64,000 bases of DNA from CAVOKN01 sp963696505 (lineage in GTDB: Bacteria > Pseudomonadota > Gammaproteobacteria > Burkholderiales > Rhodocyclaceae). Shown here piece by piece: positions 16,789-24,596 of this stretch (positions are counted from its first letter, which is position 1; each line of letters begins with the position of its first letter). Both the position numbers and the translations under genes were made by a program. The notes under the pieces were generated by a model. The model saw only the letters and a program-made list of their open reading frames with translations, was not told the origin of the DNA and made no database searches. The stretch lies in assembly GCA_963696505.1 (NCBI GenBank), contig CAVOKN010000025.1, forward strand, positions 1 through 64,000, read 5' to 3'.

Positions 16789-17051
16789 GGCTGGCGATGT
16801 ATTACGACGTTGTCGAAGCGAAGGTTCTGGAGCATCTGGTTTTCACGGTTCGGTTTGCCGACGGCCTCACCGGCCGGGTCGTCATACTGCCGAGCCATCT
16901 GCGCGGTGTGTTCGGCCCGCTCGCGGACCCGGTGCGATTTCGGGAACTCCGGGTTACCGACGGGTTCGTCTCCTGGCCGGACGAAATCGACCTCGCGCCG
17001 GATGCCATGTATGCAGCGATTCGCGACCACAGCGAGTGGATTCTGAGCTGA
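16785..17051 (+). CDS. DUF2442 domain protein
   Basis: 88 residues from GTG 16785, start codon overlapping the TGA of the DUF4160 gene. Contains VVEAKVLEHLVFTVRFADG and DPVRFRELRVTDGFVSWPD, then EIDLAPDAMY, all typical of DUF2442. An internal ATG at 16797 is also possible. Partner of the upstream DUF4160 gene; role unknown. Its stop falls exactly at the edge of the third, diverged copy of the xerC tail. Confidence 0.85.
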   Translation: MRLAMYYDVVEAKVLEHLVFTVRFADGLTGRVVILPSHLRGVFGPLADPVRFRELRVTDGFVSWPDEIDLAPDAMYAAIRDHSEWILS

Positions 17052-17085
17052 TGACGCTGCGCATCCTCGGGCGAAGAAGAAGGAT
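17051..17085 (+). repeat. Diverged third copy of the xerC 3' tail
   Basis: Thirty-one of 35 bases match the second xerC-tail copy (from ATGACTCTGCGCACCCGCGG onward) including the AAGAAGAAGGAT end. It is followed by a GATTGAG/GATCGA run, as after copy two. Together the two copies bracket the DUF4160-DUF2442 pair. The next 100 bp up to rlmI hold only GATCGAG-like fragments. Confidence 0.7.
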
Positions 17086-17182
17086 TGGGCCGGATTGAGG
17101 ATCGACCGAAATCATGGCGGCGGCGCTAGCTGGCGCGAAAAGTTCAACCCGAACCTCGATCCTTAATCGTCGATCCGGAAAG

Positions 17183-18372
17183 ATGCCAGGCTGATTCTCG
17201 CCCCCGGCAAGGAACGCTCGCTCTACCGCCGCCACCCCTGGATCTTCGCGGGGTCGGTGGCGCGCCTCGACGGGCAGGCGCGGCCAGGGGACACGGTGCA
17301 GGTGGTATCGGCCCGCGGCGAAGTGCTGGCGAAGGCGGCCTACAGTCCGCAGTCGCAGATCCGCGCCCGCGTGTGGAGCTTCGATCCCGAGGAAAGCGTC
17401 AACGACGCCTTCTTCAAGCGCCGTGTGGCTGCGTCCGTGGCGCGCCGCGCGGCCCATCCCGCGCTTGCCGGACAACAAGGGCTGCGATTGATCCACGGCG
17501 AATCGGACGGCCTGCCGGGGGTGATCTGCGATCGCTACGGCGACACCGCTGTCCTGCAACTGACTTCCGCGGGCGCTGAGAAGTGGCGCAAGGGCATCGT
17601 CGGAGGGGTCGCCAAGGCCAGCGGCTGCGCCCGCATCTACGAGCGCTCCGACTCCGAGGTGCGCGGCCTGGAGGGACTGGAGCCCGCCACTGGCTGGCTG
17701 CTCGGCGACGGCGACACACGGGCGCTGGTGATCGAGGAACACGGCCTGCGGCTGGAGGTGGACATCGCCGGCGGCCACAAGACCGGCTTCTACCTCGACC
17801 AGCGCGACAACCGCCGGCTCGCCGCCAGCCTCGCGGCGGGGCGCTCGGTACTGAACTGCTTTTGCTACACCGGAGCCTTCTCCCTGAACGTGCTGGCGGG
17901 TGACGCGATGGCGGTGATTTCCATCGACAGTTCGGCGCCGGCGCTGGCGGCGGCGCGGCGCAATCTCGCCCTCAATCCCGGACTGCCGGCGCAGCGTGCC
18001 GAATGGCGCGAGGCGGACGTGTTCGCCGAGTTGCGGGCGCTCAAGGCCGCGGGACGGCGCTTCGACATGGTGATCCTCGACCCGCCCAAGTTCGCCCCCT
18101 CCGCCGCCCACGCAGAGCGCGCCGCCCGCGCCTACAAGGACATCAATCTGTTCGGCTTCCGGCTGCTCAACCCGGGCGGCGTGCTGATGAGCTACTCCTG
18201 CTCCGGCGGCGTGGACATCGAGATGTTCCAGAAGATCGTCGCTGGCGCGGCGGTGGATGCCGGGGTCGATGCCCGCATCGTCCATCGCCTCGCCGCCGCT
18301 CCCGACCATCCGGTGGCGCTGCATTTTCCGGAGGGCGAGTATCTGAAGGGGCTGGTGTGCCAGGTGGCTTGA
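17183..18372 (+). CDS. rlmI: 23S rRNA cytosine-5 methyltransferase RlmI-like, start disrupted by one base
   Basis: SAM-dependent methyltransferase of the RlmI/YccW type, which makes m5C1962 in 23S rRNA. N-terminal PUA domain: ARLILAPGKERSLYRRHPW. Central EEHGLRLEVDIAGGHKTGFYLDQRDNRR split over residues near 165-190, SAM loop VLNCFCYTGAFS, IDSSAPALAAARRN, catalytic motif ILDPPKFA and SYSCSGGVD. The PUA frame has no start codon of its own: ATG 17183 is one frame off, and adding a G (ATGGCCAGG) would join it to ARLIL. If the sequence is correct, the first in-frame start is GTG 17257 and the PUA domain loses about 25 residues. Confidence 0.85.
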
Positions 18373-18451
18373 GCAGGGCGCAGGCCTGCCCAGGGCTTGA
18401 TTCGGCGAGCGGCCCGCGTTACCGTCGCGCCTTCGCCCGCCGCGCCCCGAA

Positions 18452-18787
18452 ATGCGCCTGACCCGCTCCCGCAGTTTCGCCTTCCTCCTGCTGTTCTGCC
18501 TGTTCTTTGCGCAGATGGCGGCGGGAGCGCATGCCCTCAGCCACCTGCCGCCGGCCCATGCCACGGCGGATCTGCTCGATGCACCGGACGGCGACGGCAA
18601 GGGCGCGAGCCACGTCTGCCTCGAATGCCTGGCTGGGCAAGGGCTGGATTTCGCGGCGGTACCCGCCGCTGTCCAGAGACTGACTTTGGCGCCGGCCCGC
18701 GGCGGACTGGTGCCGCCGGCCTGCGTTGCGCCGGTGCACGGTCCGGCGCTGCGCCCCAACAGCCGCGCGCCTCCCGCTTTCCTCTGA
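18452..18787 (+). CDS. Small exported DUF2946-like protein
   Basis: 111 residues. Signal peptide FAFLLLFCLFFAQMAAGAHA, then HLPPAHATADLL and a short CLEC cysteine pair near residue 56, followed by a proline/alanine-rich tail. This layout (exported, His-rich start, CxxC) resembles DUF2946 proteins, which are often found beside metal uptake genes. It is first in an apparent operon with an outer-membrane barrel and a ZnuABC-type transporter, so a part in metal acquisition is plausible. Family assignment is by layout and not certain. Confidence 0.6.
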   Translation: MRLTRSRSFAFLLLFCLFFAQMAAGAHALSHLPPAHATADLLDAPDGDGKGASHVCLECLAGQGLDFAAVPAAVQRLTLAPARGGLVPPACVAPVHGPALRPNSRAPPAFL

Positions 18788-18853
18788 TCGTCGCTTGAAA
18801 CCGCCGGCCCGCCTTCGGCGTGGACGGCAGCCCCATTTCGATCGGAGGAATCC

Positions 18854-20269
18854 ATGTCAGCACGACTCGCGGCGCCTTTGCGTCCGCTTTGCCTTGCCCT
18901 TGCCGCCGCCTCGGCCCCGGCGTTCGCCGCCGGTGACTACGACCTGCAGGAATTGCGCGAGCAGGTCAGGCAATTGAAGGAAAGTTACGAGCAGCGTATC
19001 GAAGCGCTGGAGCGCCGCCTCGCAGCGGCCGAAAAGGCCGCCGCTCAGCCGGCGGCCGCTCCGCCCGCGGCCGATCAGTCGGCGGCGGCTCCTGTGCCGG
19101 AGCGTGGCAAGAGCCAAGCCAGCACCGACAGCGCATTCAACCCTGCAATCTCGCTGATCCTGTCGGGGACCTACACCGATCTCAGCCAGGATCCGGCCAG
19201 CTACGAAATCACCGGCTTCGTTCCCAGCCTTGGGGAAACGGCGCCGCCGCCCCGCAGCTTTTCCCTCGGGGAGTCGGAACTGACGCTTTCGGCCAACATC
19301 GACCCCTGGTTCCGCGGCTACTTCACTGCGGCGCTGACGCCGGAGAACGAAGTCGAGGTGGAGGAGGCCTACTTCCAGACCCTGGCGCTGGGCAATGGGC
19401 TGAGCGTCAAGGGCGGCCGCTTCTTCTCCGGCGTCGGCTACCTCAACGAACTGCACCCGCATTCCTGGGATTTCGCCGATGCGCCGCTCGCCTACAAGGC
19501 CTTCTTCGGCAACCAGCTCGGGGGCGACGGCGTGCAACTGAAGTGGGTGGCGCCCACCGATCTCTATCTGGAGGCGGGAATCGAGGGCGCACGCTACCTG
19601 TCCTTCCCGGCCAACGACAGCGAGCGCAACAAGAACGGGCTGATGTCCGGCGCGGGCTTCCTCCGGCTGGGGGGCGATGCCGGCGCGAGCAACAGTTGGC
19701 GCACCGGGCTCTCCTACGTTCGCACCGAAGTGAGCGACCGGACGTTCGAGTCCGGGACGAGCTTTGGCATATCCGAGAACGCGTTCTCGGGGGACAGCGA
19801 GACCTGGATCGCGGACTTCGTCTGGAAATGGGCACCCAATGGCAACGCTGCCGAGCGCAACTTCAAGCTCCAGGGCGAATACTTCTGGCGCGAGGAACGG
19901 GGCGCTCTGGTTTCCAGCCTGATAGTTGGGGACGACGAAAGCTACAGCAGCCGCCAGAGCGGCTGGTACCTGCAGGGCGTCTACCAGTTCATGCCGCGTT
20001 GGCGGGTCGGCCTGCGCTACGACAGTCTCGACTCCGGCGATGTGAACATCGGCCTGGTGTCCAGCGGTGCGCTGACGCTCGACGATCTGGCGATCCTGCG
20101 CCCCCACAACCCCGAGCGCGCCACGGCGATGGTCGATTGGTCGCCCTCCGAGTTCTCGCGCCTGCGTCTGCAATATGCCCGCGACGAGTCGCGGGCAGGG
20201 GTAAGCGACAGCCAGCTCTGGGTGCAGTACATCATGAGCCTGGGTGCCCACGGCGCTCACCGCTACTGA
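18854..20269 (+). CDS. Outer-membrane beta-barrel protein of the zinc-type uptake operon
   Basis: 471 residues. GGAGG six bases before ATG 18854. Signal peptide ends at AFAAGDYD. A coiled coil follows at about 30-62 (LREQVRQLKESYEQRIEALE) and an alanine/proline linker to about 90. The rest is a beta-barrel: alternating aromatic strands, FRGYFTAALTPENEVEVEEA, GGRFFSGVGYLNELHPHSWD, and a C-terminal aromatic (GAHGAHRY). The coiled coil may trimerise or contact the periplasm. It lies 12 bp before the metal-binding protein gene, so it is likely the outer-membrane entry for the same ion. No TonB box is recognised. Porin-like and substrate-specific channel functions are both possible. Confidence 0.72.
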   Translation: MSARLAAPLRPLCLALAAASAPAFAAGDYDLQELREQVRQLKESYEQRIEALERRLAAAEKAAAQPAAAPPAADQSAAAPVPERGKSQASTDSAFNPAISLILSGTYTDLSQDPASYEITGFVPSLGETAPPPRSFSLGESELTLSANIDPWFRGYFTAALTPENEVEVEEAYFQTLALGNGLSVKGGRFFSGVGYLNELHPHSWDFADAPLAYKAFFGNQLGGDGVQLKWVAPTDLYLEAGIEGARYLSFPANDSERNKNGLMSGAGFLRLGGDAGASNSWRTGLSYVRTEVSDRTFESGTSFGISENAFSGDSETWIADFVWKWAPNGNAAERNFKLQGEYFWREERGALVSSLIVGDDESYSSRQSGWYLQGVYQFMPRWRVGLRYDSLDSGDVNIGLVSSGALTLDDLAILRPHNPERATAMVDWSPSEFSRLRLQYARDESRAGVSDSQLWVQYIMSLGAHGAHRY

Positions 20270-20281
20270 GAGATCCCCGCC

Positions 20282-21187
20282 ATGAGACGATCAATTGCAG
20301 GATTTGTCGGGATCGCCCTCTGGGCCTTGCTGGTTCCCGCGCAGGCCGCGCTCAGCGTCTTTGCCACGGTGCCCGAATGGGCGGCTCTGGCGCAGGAGAT
20401 CGGCGGCGACCGGGTCAGGGTGTTCGCCGCCAGCCACGCACTTCAGGACGTACATCGTATCGATGCCAAGCCGTCGCTGATCGCGAAGGCGCGCAGCGCA
20501 GACCTGGTGGTGGCCACCGGCGCCGAACTGGAGATCGGCTGGCTGCCGCTGGTGCTGCGGGAATCGGGCAACGCCAAGGTCCAGCCCGGCCAGCCGGGCT
20601 ATTTCGAGGCCGCGACTAAAGTCAGTCTCCTGGAAGCGCCGGCGCGCCTCGATCGCGCCGAGGGCCATGTACATCCCGGCGGCAACCCGCACATCCAGAC
20701 CGACCCGCGCAACATTCTCAAGGTGGGCGAGGCGCTGGCGCAGCGAATGGCGGAAATCGATCCCGCCGGCGCCGCCGACTACCAGGCGGGGGCTCGGGCC
20801 TTCGCCGAGAAATGGCGTGCCGCGCTGGCGCGCTGGCAGAAGGAGGCCGCGCCGCTGCGCGGCCAGCCGGTGCTGGTGCAGCACGGCGCTTTTCCCTATC
20901 TCATTGCCTGGCTGGGAATGAAGGAGGTGGGGGCGCTGGAGCCCAAGCCGGGGGTCGAGCCCGGCGGAGCCCATCTCGCGGGCATCGTCGCGCGCATGCG
21001 GACCGAGCCGGCGAAGATGGTGCTCCGCCCTGCCTACCAGAACGACGGCCCGTCGCGCTTCATCGAGCAGCAGACCGGCATTCCGGCGGTGGCGCTGCCC
21101 TTCACCGTCGGCGGCACACCGGAGGCGAAGGATCTCGTGGGACTGTTCGACGATACGCTCAAGCGCATGCTGGCGGCGCTCAAGTGA
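20282..21187 (+). CDS. znuA: Metal (Zn/Mn-type) ABC transporter substrate-binding protein, ZnuA-like
   Basis: Periplasmic cluster A-I metal-binding protein. 301 residues with signal peptide ending PAQAALSVFATVPEW. Candidate ligands follow the family pattern: His in LQDVHRIDAKPSL near residue 60, His in GHVHPGGNPHIQTDP near residue 135, His in VLVQHGAFPYL near residue 200, and a late acidic residue. It lacks the long His-rich loop of many ZnuA proteins; the short EGHVHPGGNPH may replace it. Stop overlaps the start of the ATPase gene. Zinc is the most likely ion from operon context, but manganese cannot be excluded. Confidence 0.85.
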   Translation: MRRSIAGFVGIALWALLVPAQAALSVFATVPEWAALAQEIGGDRVRVFAASHALQDVHRIDAKPSLIAKARSADLVVATGAELEIGWLPLVLRESGNAKVQPGQPGYFEAATKVSLLEAPARLDRAEGHVHPGGNPHIQTDPRNILKVGEALAQRMAEIDPAGAADYQAGARAFAEKWRAALARWQKEAAPLRGQPVLVQHGAFPYLIAWLGMKEVGALEPKPGVEPGGAHLAGIVARMRTEPAKMVLRPAYQNDGPSRFIEQQTGIPAVALPFTVGGTPEAKDLVGLFDDTLKRMLAALK

Positions 21188-21765
21188 CGGCCGCGGATGA
21201 GTGGCTGGTGCGCTGCGAGCGGGTGGAGGCGGGCTACGCGCGGTCCCTGGTCGGGCCCGTCTCCTTCAGCGCGGCGCGGGGCGAGGTGATCGGGCTGGCC
21301 GGGCCGAACGGTGCCGGCAAGTCCACGCTGCTGCGCGCGCTGATCGGCGCGGCAAGGCTGTTCGGCGGCCGGATCGAGCGTCGTCCGGGCCTTCGCACCT
21401 CTGTCCAGGAGCAGGGCTTCGAATTGCTCGCCGGGTTCCCGCTGAGCGGCATCGACCTGCTGGGCTTGACCGGTGCCCCGGCCGAAGGCCTTCCCGCATC
21501 GCTGCTGAGCAGGCTCGGTGGCCGGCTCGACCGGCTTTCGGGGGGGCAGATGCAGTTGCTGCGGGTCTGGGCCTGCCTGATGGCGCCCGCCGATCTGGTC
21601 CTGCTCGACGAGCCCACCAACAACCTCGATCGCCAGGGGACCGCCTTCATCGAGGGCCTGCTTGCGCGCCACTGCGCCGACCGGGCCATCGTCGTGGTCA
21701 GCCACGATCTGCCGTTGCTGCGCGCGGTGTGCAGCGCGGTGGTCGAGCTGGAGTCCGCGCCGTGA
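21184..21765 (+). CDS. znuC: Metal ABC transporter ATP-binding protein, ZnuC-like
   Basis: 193 residues from GTG 21184, overlapping the stop of the binding-protein gene by four bases. Walker A GPNGAGKST near residue 40, ABC signature LSGGQMQLLRVWACL near residue 118, Walker B DLVLLDEPTNNLD near residue 136, and the switch His in VVVSHDLPLL. Shorter than usual ZnuC (about 250) because the regions between Walker A and the signature and after the H-loop are reduced. Energises import by the membrane subunit encoded next. Confidence 0.87.
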   Translation: MTAADEWLVRCERVEAGYARSLVGPVSFSAARGEVIGLAGPNGAGKSTLLRALIGAARLFGGRIERRPGLRTSVQEQGFELLAGFPLSGIDLLGLTGAPAEGLPASLLSRLGGRLDRLSGGQMQLLRVWACLMAPADLVLLDEPTNNLDRQGTAFIEGLLARHCADRAIVVVSHDLPLLRAVCSAVVELESAP

Positions 21766-22556
21766 TCGATCTGCTGTTCGATCCGCTGTTCCGTCTGCCC
21801 TTCTTCACCGGGCTGGTTCTGGCCGTCCTGCTGCCGCTGATCGGCATGTATCTTCGTTTGCGCAACGAGTGGCTGGCCGCCCTGGCGCTCGCTCAGCTCG
21901 CGTCGGCCGGTGCCCTGATCGCCGCAGCGCTGCACCTGCCGCTTCTGCTGGGGGGCGTCGGGCTGGCGGTGGCGGGCGCGCTGCTCAAGGGGCGGCTGGC
22001 GAGGGCGGGGGACTCAGGCTACGCGCTGATGCTGCTGGCGGGCTGGGGGACGTCGATCCTGCTGGTGGCCAACCTGCCGATTGCCGAGCGGCTCGGCCAC
22101 GCCTTGTTCGACGGCCAGCTCTATCTGATAGGCGACGCTCAGTTCGTTGCCGTGCTCACGCTTGCCGTGGCGGCGGCGGGGTTGCTGCGCTGGCTGTCGC
22201 GGCCACTGCTGCTGCTGCGCTTCTTTCCCGAGTTCTTCCGCGCCCGGACGCTGCCCGAGCGTCGCTACAACCTGGCTTTCGATGCGCTCGGTGCCGTCGT
22301 GCTGGCCATGGCAACCACCAGCATCGGCGTCATCGCCGCCTTCGGGCTGGTGTTCGTTCCGCCGTGGATCGCCTATCGCCGCGCCGCAAGCTGGCGGCGC
22401 GGCCTTGCCTGGGCGGCGGGCGCCGGGGTGGTGTGCTATCTCGTGTCTTTCGTTGCCGCCCTGGCGTTCGACCAGCCCTTCGGCCCCGTTTGTGCCATCG
22501 TGCTGGCATTGGGCGCCGGTGTGGGCGCGGCCTTGCCCCGCAGGGGCGATGCCTGA
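21762..22556 (+). CDS. znuB: Metal ABC transporter permease, ZnuB-like (ABC-3 family)
   Basis: 264 residues from GTG 21762, overlapping the ATPase stop by four bases. Seven to nine hydrophobic segments, for example LPFFTGLVLAVLLPLIGMYL and LAFDALGAVVLAMATTSIGV. The DALGAVVLAMATTSIGVIAA region and LVFVPPWIAYRRAASWRRG match the ABC-3 fold used by ZnuB/MntB permeases. Last gene of the five-gene operon (DUF2946-like, barrel, ZnuA, ZnuC, ZnuB); no Zur gene or clear Zur box is seen in the window. Confidence 0.85.
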   Translation: MIDLLFDPLFRLPFFTGLVLAVLLPLIGMYLRLRNEWLAALALAQLASAGALIAAALHLPLLLGGVGLAVAGALLKGRLARAGDSGYALMLLAGWGTSILLVANLPIAERLGHALFDGQLYLIGDAQFVAVLTLAVAAAGLLRWLSRPLLLLRFFPEFFRARTLPERRYNLAFDALGAVVLAMATTSIGVIAAFGLVFVPPWIAYRRAASWRRGLAWAAGAGVVCYLVSFVAALAFDQPFGPVCAIVLALGAGVGAALPRRGDA

Positions 22557-22681
22557 CGGCGAGAGGTGCGCTGGGGGCTCTGTGGTTTGCATGGCAACGG
22601 GGCTTGTGCTAAAAGCCTGATCCTTGCGTCCGGGCCGCTCAGGAGTGGTGCGGGACGCGATCGAGTCGTCAAATCCCAACG

Positions 22682-23926
22682 ATGGCATTCCCCTTTTTCG
22701 GCAAAAAGAAACCTCCTGCAGGGGACAAGTCCCGTTCGCCCGAAGGCGGCGGACGCATGCCGGCACCCCGCATCGTCCAGCCGCCCCCGCCGCCGAAGTC
22801 GCCGGACGAGCCCGACAAGGGGCTCGAGTTGTTGCCGCCGAAGGAGGAGTTGCCGGATCTCGACTTCAGCCCCAGCGAATTCGACATCGATCTGTCGCCG
22901 GAGCAAGCCGAGCGCATCGAGTTGAAGGAGGGCTCGTCGCGCGTGCATCCGGTGGTGGAGGAGGCCGCTATCCTCTACGCCAACGGAGGCACGGAGCAGG
23001 CCGTGCAGGTGCTGGAAGCCGAGGTCGAGCGCGACACGCTCGGGACCGACGCCGAGCAAGTGTGGAGCCTGTTGTTCGAGCTTTATCAGCTTCTGGAGCG
23101 GCGCGAGGCCTTCGACCAGCGGGCACTCGACTACGTGGTGCGTTTCGAGAGGTCGCCGCCGGCCTGGATCGACAGCGCTGCCGAGGCGGCGGCTGCGGCC
23201 AGCACGGTGCCGGTCTGCAATCTCAGTGGCGCCCTGTCGGCGGCCAGCGCCAAGCAGTTCGAGCAGATGCACAGGATCCTGGCGAAGAACAAGCTGGTGC
23301 GCCTGGACGTGGCCAAGGTGAAGTCTGCGGACGCCGACGGCTGCGCCCAGGTGAATGAGCTCGTCGCCGCCGCGCGCCGGCTGCGTCATGCCGTTGTGCT
23401 GCAGAATACCGGCACGCTGTTGAAGCTGCTGACCGAGAGGATCAGCATCGGCCGGCGCGACAACCAGCCGGTCTGGCTGCTGCTGCTGGAAGTCCTCCAG
23501 CAGGCGGGCGACCATGATGCCTTCGAGGAATGGGCGCTCAACTACGCCATAACCTTCGAGGTCTCCCCGCCGTCCTGGGATCGGCCTGCCGAGGTGGTGC
23601 GCGGGCGCGTAGAGAGCGGCAGCGGTACGGGAGCGGTGGCCGCGCAAGAAGACGTCTTCGTGCTCAGCGGCGAGATGCTCGGTCCGTGCACCAATACCTA
23701 TCTGCTGCTGAACGAGTTCGGCCTCGCTCGCGACATGGTCGAGGTGGATCTTTCGCAACTCAGGCGCATGGACTTCGTGTCCGCCGGGATGCTGCTCAAC
23801 ACCGTCTCGGAACTGTCGGGGCGCGGCAAGACGGTGCGGCTGATCCGCGCCGGGGGGCTGGTGGCCGCGTTGCTGAACGTGGTCGGCGTCAACCACGTCG
23901 CGCAGATCGAACGGCGCCACGTCTGA
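22682..23926 (+). CDS. STAS-domain protein upstream of hslV
   Basis: 414 residues, soluble. Starts MAFPFFGKKKPPAGDKSRSP, then a proline-rich, acidic linker to about 90, a helical segment to about 160, and two STAS-like modules: VCNLSGALSAASAKQFEQMH near 178 and VFVLSGEMLGPCTNTYLLLN near 323, the second with VDLSQLRRMDFVSAGMLL. STAS domains act in protein-protein signalling (anti-anti-sigma type) or lipid transport complexes. A protein of this layout is often next to hslVU in betaproteobacteria; function is not known. Followed by a sigma-32-like promoter and hslV. Confidence 0.75.
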   Translation: MAFPFFGKKKPPAGDKSRSPEGGGRMPAPRIVQPPPPPKSPDEPDKGLELLPPKEELPDLDFSPSEFDIDLSPEQAERIELKEGSSRVHPVVEEAAILYANGGTEQAVQVLEAEVERDTLGTDAEQVWSLLFELYQLLERREAFDQRALDYVVRFERSPPAWIDSAAEAAAAASTVPVCNLSGALSAASAKQFEQMHRILAKNKLVRLDVAKVKSADADGCAQVNELVAAARRLRHAVVLQNTGTLLKLLTERISIGRRDNQPVWLLLLEVLQQAGDHDAFEEWALNYAITFEVSPPSWDRPAEVVRGRVESGSGTGAVAAQEDVFVLSGEMLGPCTNTYLLLNEFGLARDMVEVDLSQLRRMDFVSAGMLLNTVSELSGRGKTVRLIRAGGLVAALLNVVGVNHVAQIERRHV

Positions 23927-23929
23927 GTT

Positions 23930-23956
23930 CTTGATTTCGGTGCGCGAGCCCCCACA
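23930..23956 (+). promoter_or_regulatory. Sigma-32-like heat-shock promoter ahead of hslV
   Basis: CTTGATT at 23930-23936, 12-bp spacer, then CCCCCACA at 23949-23956. This is close to the sigma-32 consensus CTTGAAA and CCCCATNT. It lies 35 bp before hslV, a gene under sigma-32 control in many proteobacteria. Confidence 0.5.
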
Positions 23957-23991
23957 CACGGGTTTGCGGCCGAGTACTCGATCAAATCCCT

Positions 23992-24537
23992 ATGGACGAC
24001 ATGGACAGCTTCCACGGTACGACCATCCTCTCGGTGCGGCGCGGCAACGCGGTAGCGCTGGGCGGCGACGGCCAGGTAACCCTGGGCAACATCGTTGTCA
24101 AGGCCACGGCGCGCAAGGTGCGACGCCTCTACCAGGACCGCATCCTGGCCGGCTTCGCCGGCGGCACGGCAGATGCCTTCACGCTGTTCGAGCGCTTCGA
24201 GGCCAAGCTGGAAAAGCACCAGGGCAATCTGATGCGCAGCGCCGTGGAACTGGCTAAGGACTGGCGCACCGATCGCATGCTGCGGCGGCTGGAGGCGATG
24301 CTCGCGGTGGCGGATCGCGAACACTCGCTGATCATCACCGGCCAGGGCGACGTGCTGGAGCCGGAACAGGGCATCGTCGCCATCGGCAGCGGCGGCGCCT
24401 ATGGCCAGGCGGCGGCTCGGGCGCTGCTGGAACACACCGAAATGGCGCCGGCGCAGATAGTGAAGCAGGCGCTCACCATCGCCGGCGACCTGTGCATCTA
24501 CACCAACCAGAGCCACGTCATCGAGACCATCGAGTAG
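23992..24537 (+). CDS. hslV: ATP-dependent protease peptidase subunit HslV (ClpQ)
   Basis: Proteolytic subunit of the HslVU two-component protease. 181 residues from ATG 23992 (MDDMDSFHGTTILSVRRGNAV); mature enzyme begins at the first Thr of GTTILSV, the N-terminal nucleophile exposed after propeptide removal. Other family blocks: ALGGDGQVTLGN, ARKVRRLYQDRILAGFAG, FEAKLEKHQGNL, and the C-terminal GDLCIYTNQSHVIETIE. hslU follows 59 bp downstream, cotranscribed. The gap holds a GATCGAG-like reversed repeat. Confidence 0.96.
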   Translation: MDDMDSFHGTTILSVRRGNAVALGGDGQVTLGNIVVKATARKVRRLYQDRILAGFAGGTADAFTLFERFEAKLEKHQGNLMRSAVELAKDWRTDRMLRRLEAMLAVADREHSLIITGQGDVLEPEQGIVAIGSGGAYGQAAARALLEHTEMAPAQIVKQALTIAGDLCIYTNQSHVIETIE

Positions 24538-24596
24538 CACGAAAGTCAGTCCCCGCGTAGCGCCTCCCGCTCAATCCTCGATCCTCAATCCTGAAA

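Noticed and set aside
15408..17085. Genomic island or prophage integrated next to xerC
   Set aside because: The recombinase is the housekeeping XerC with DUF484 and dapF, and the insert is only two small genes with no phage or conjugation functions.
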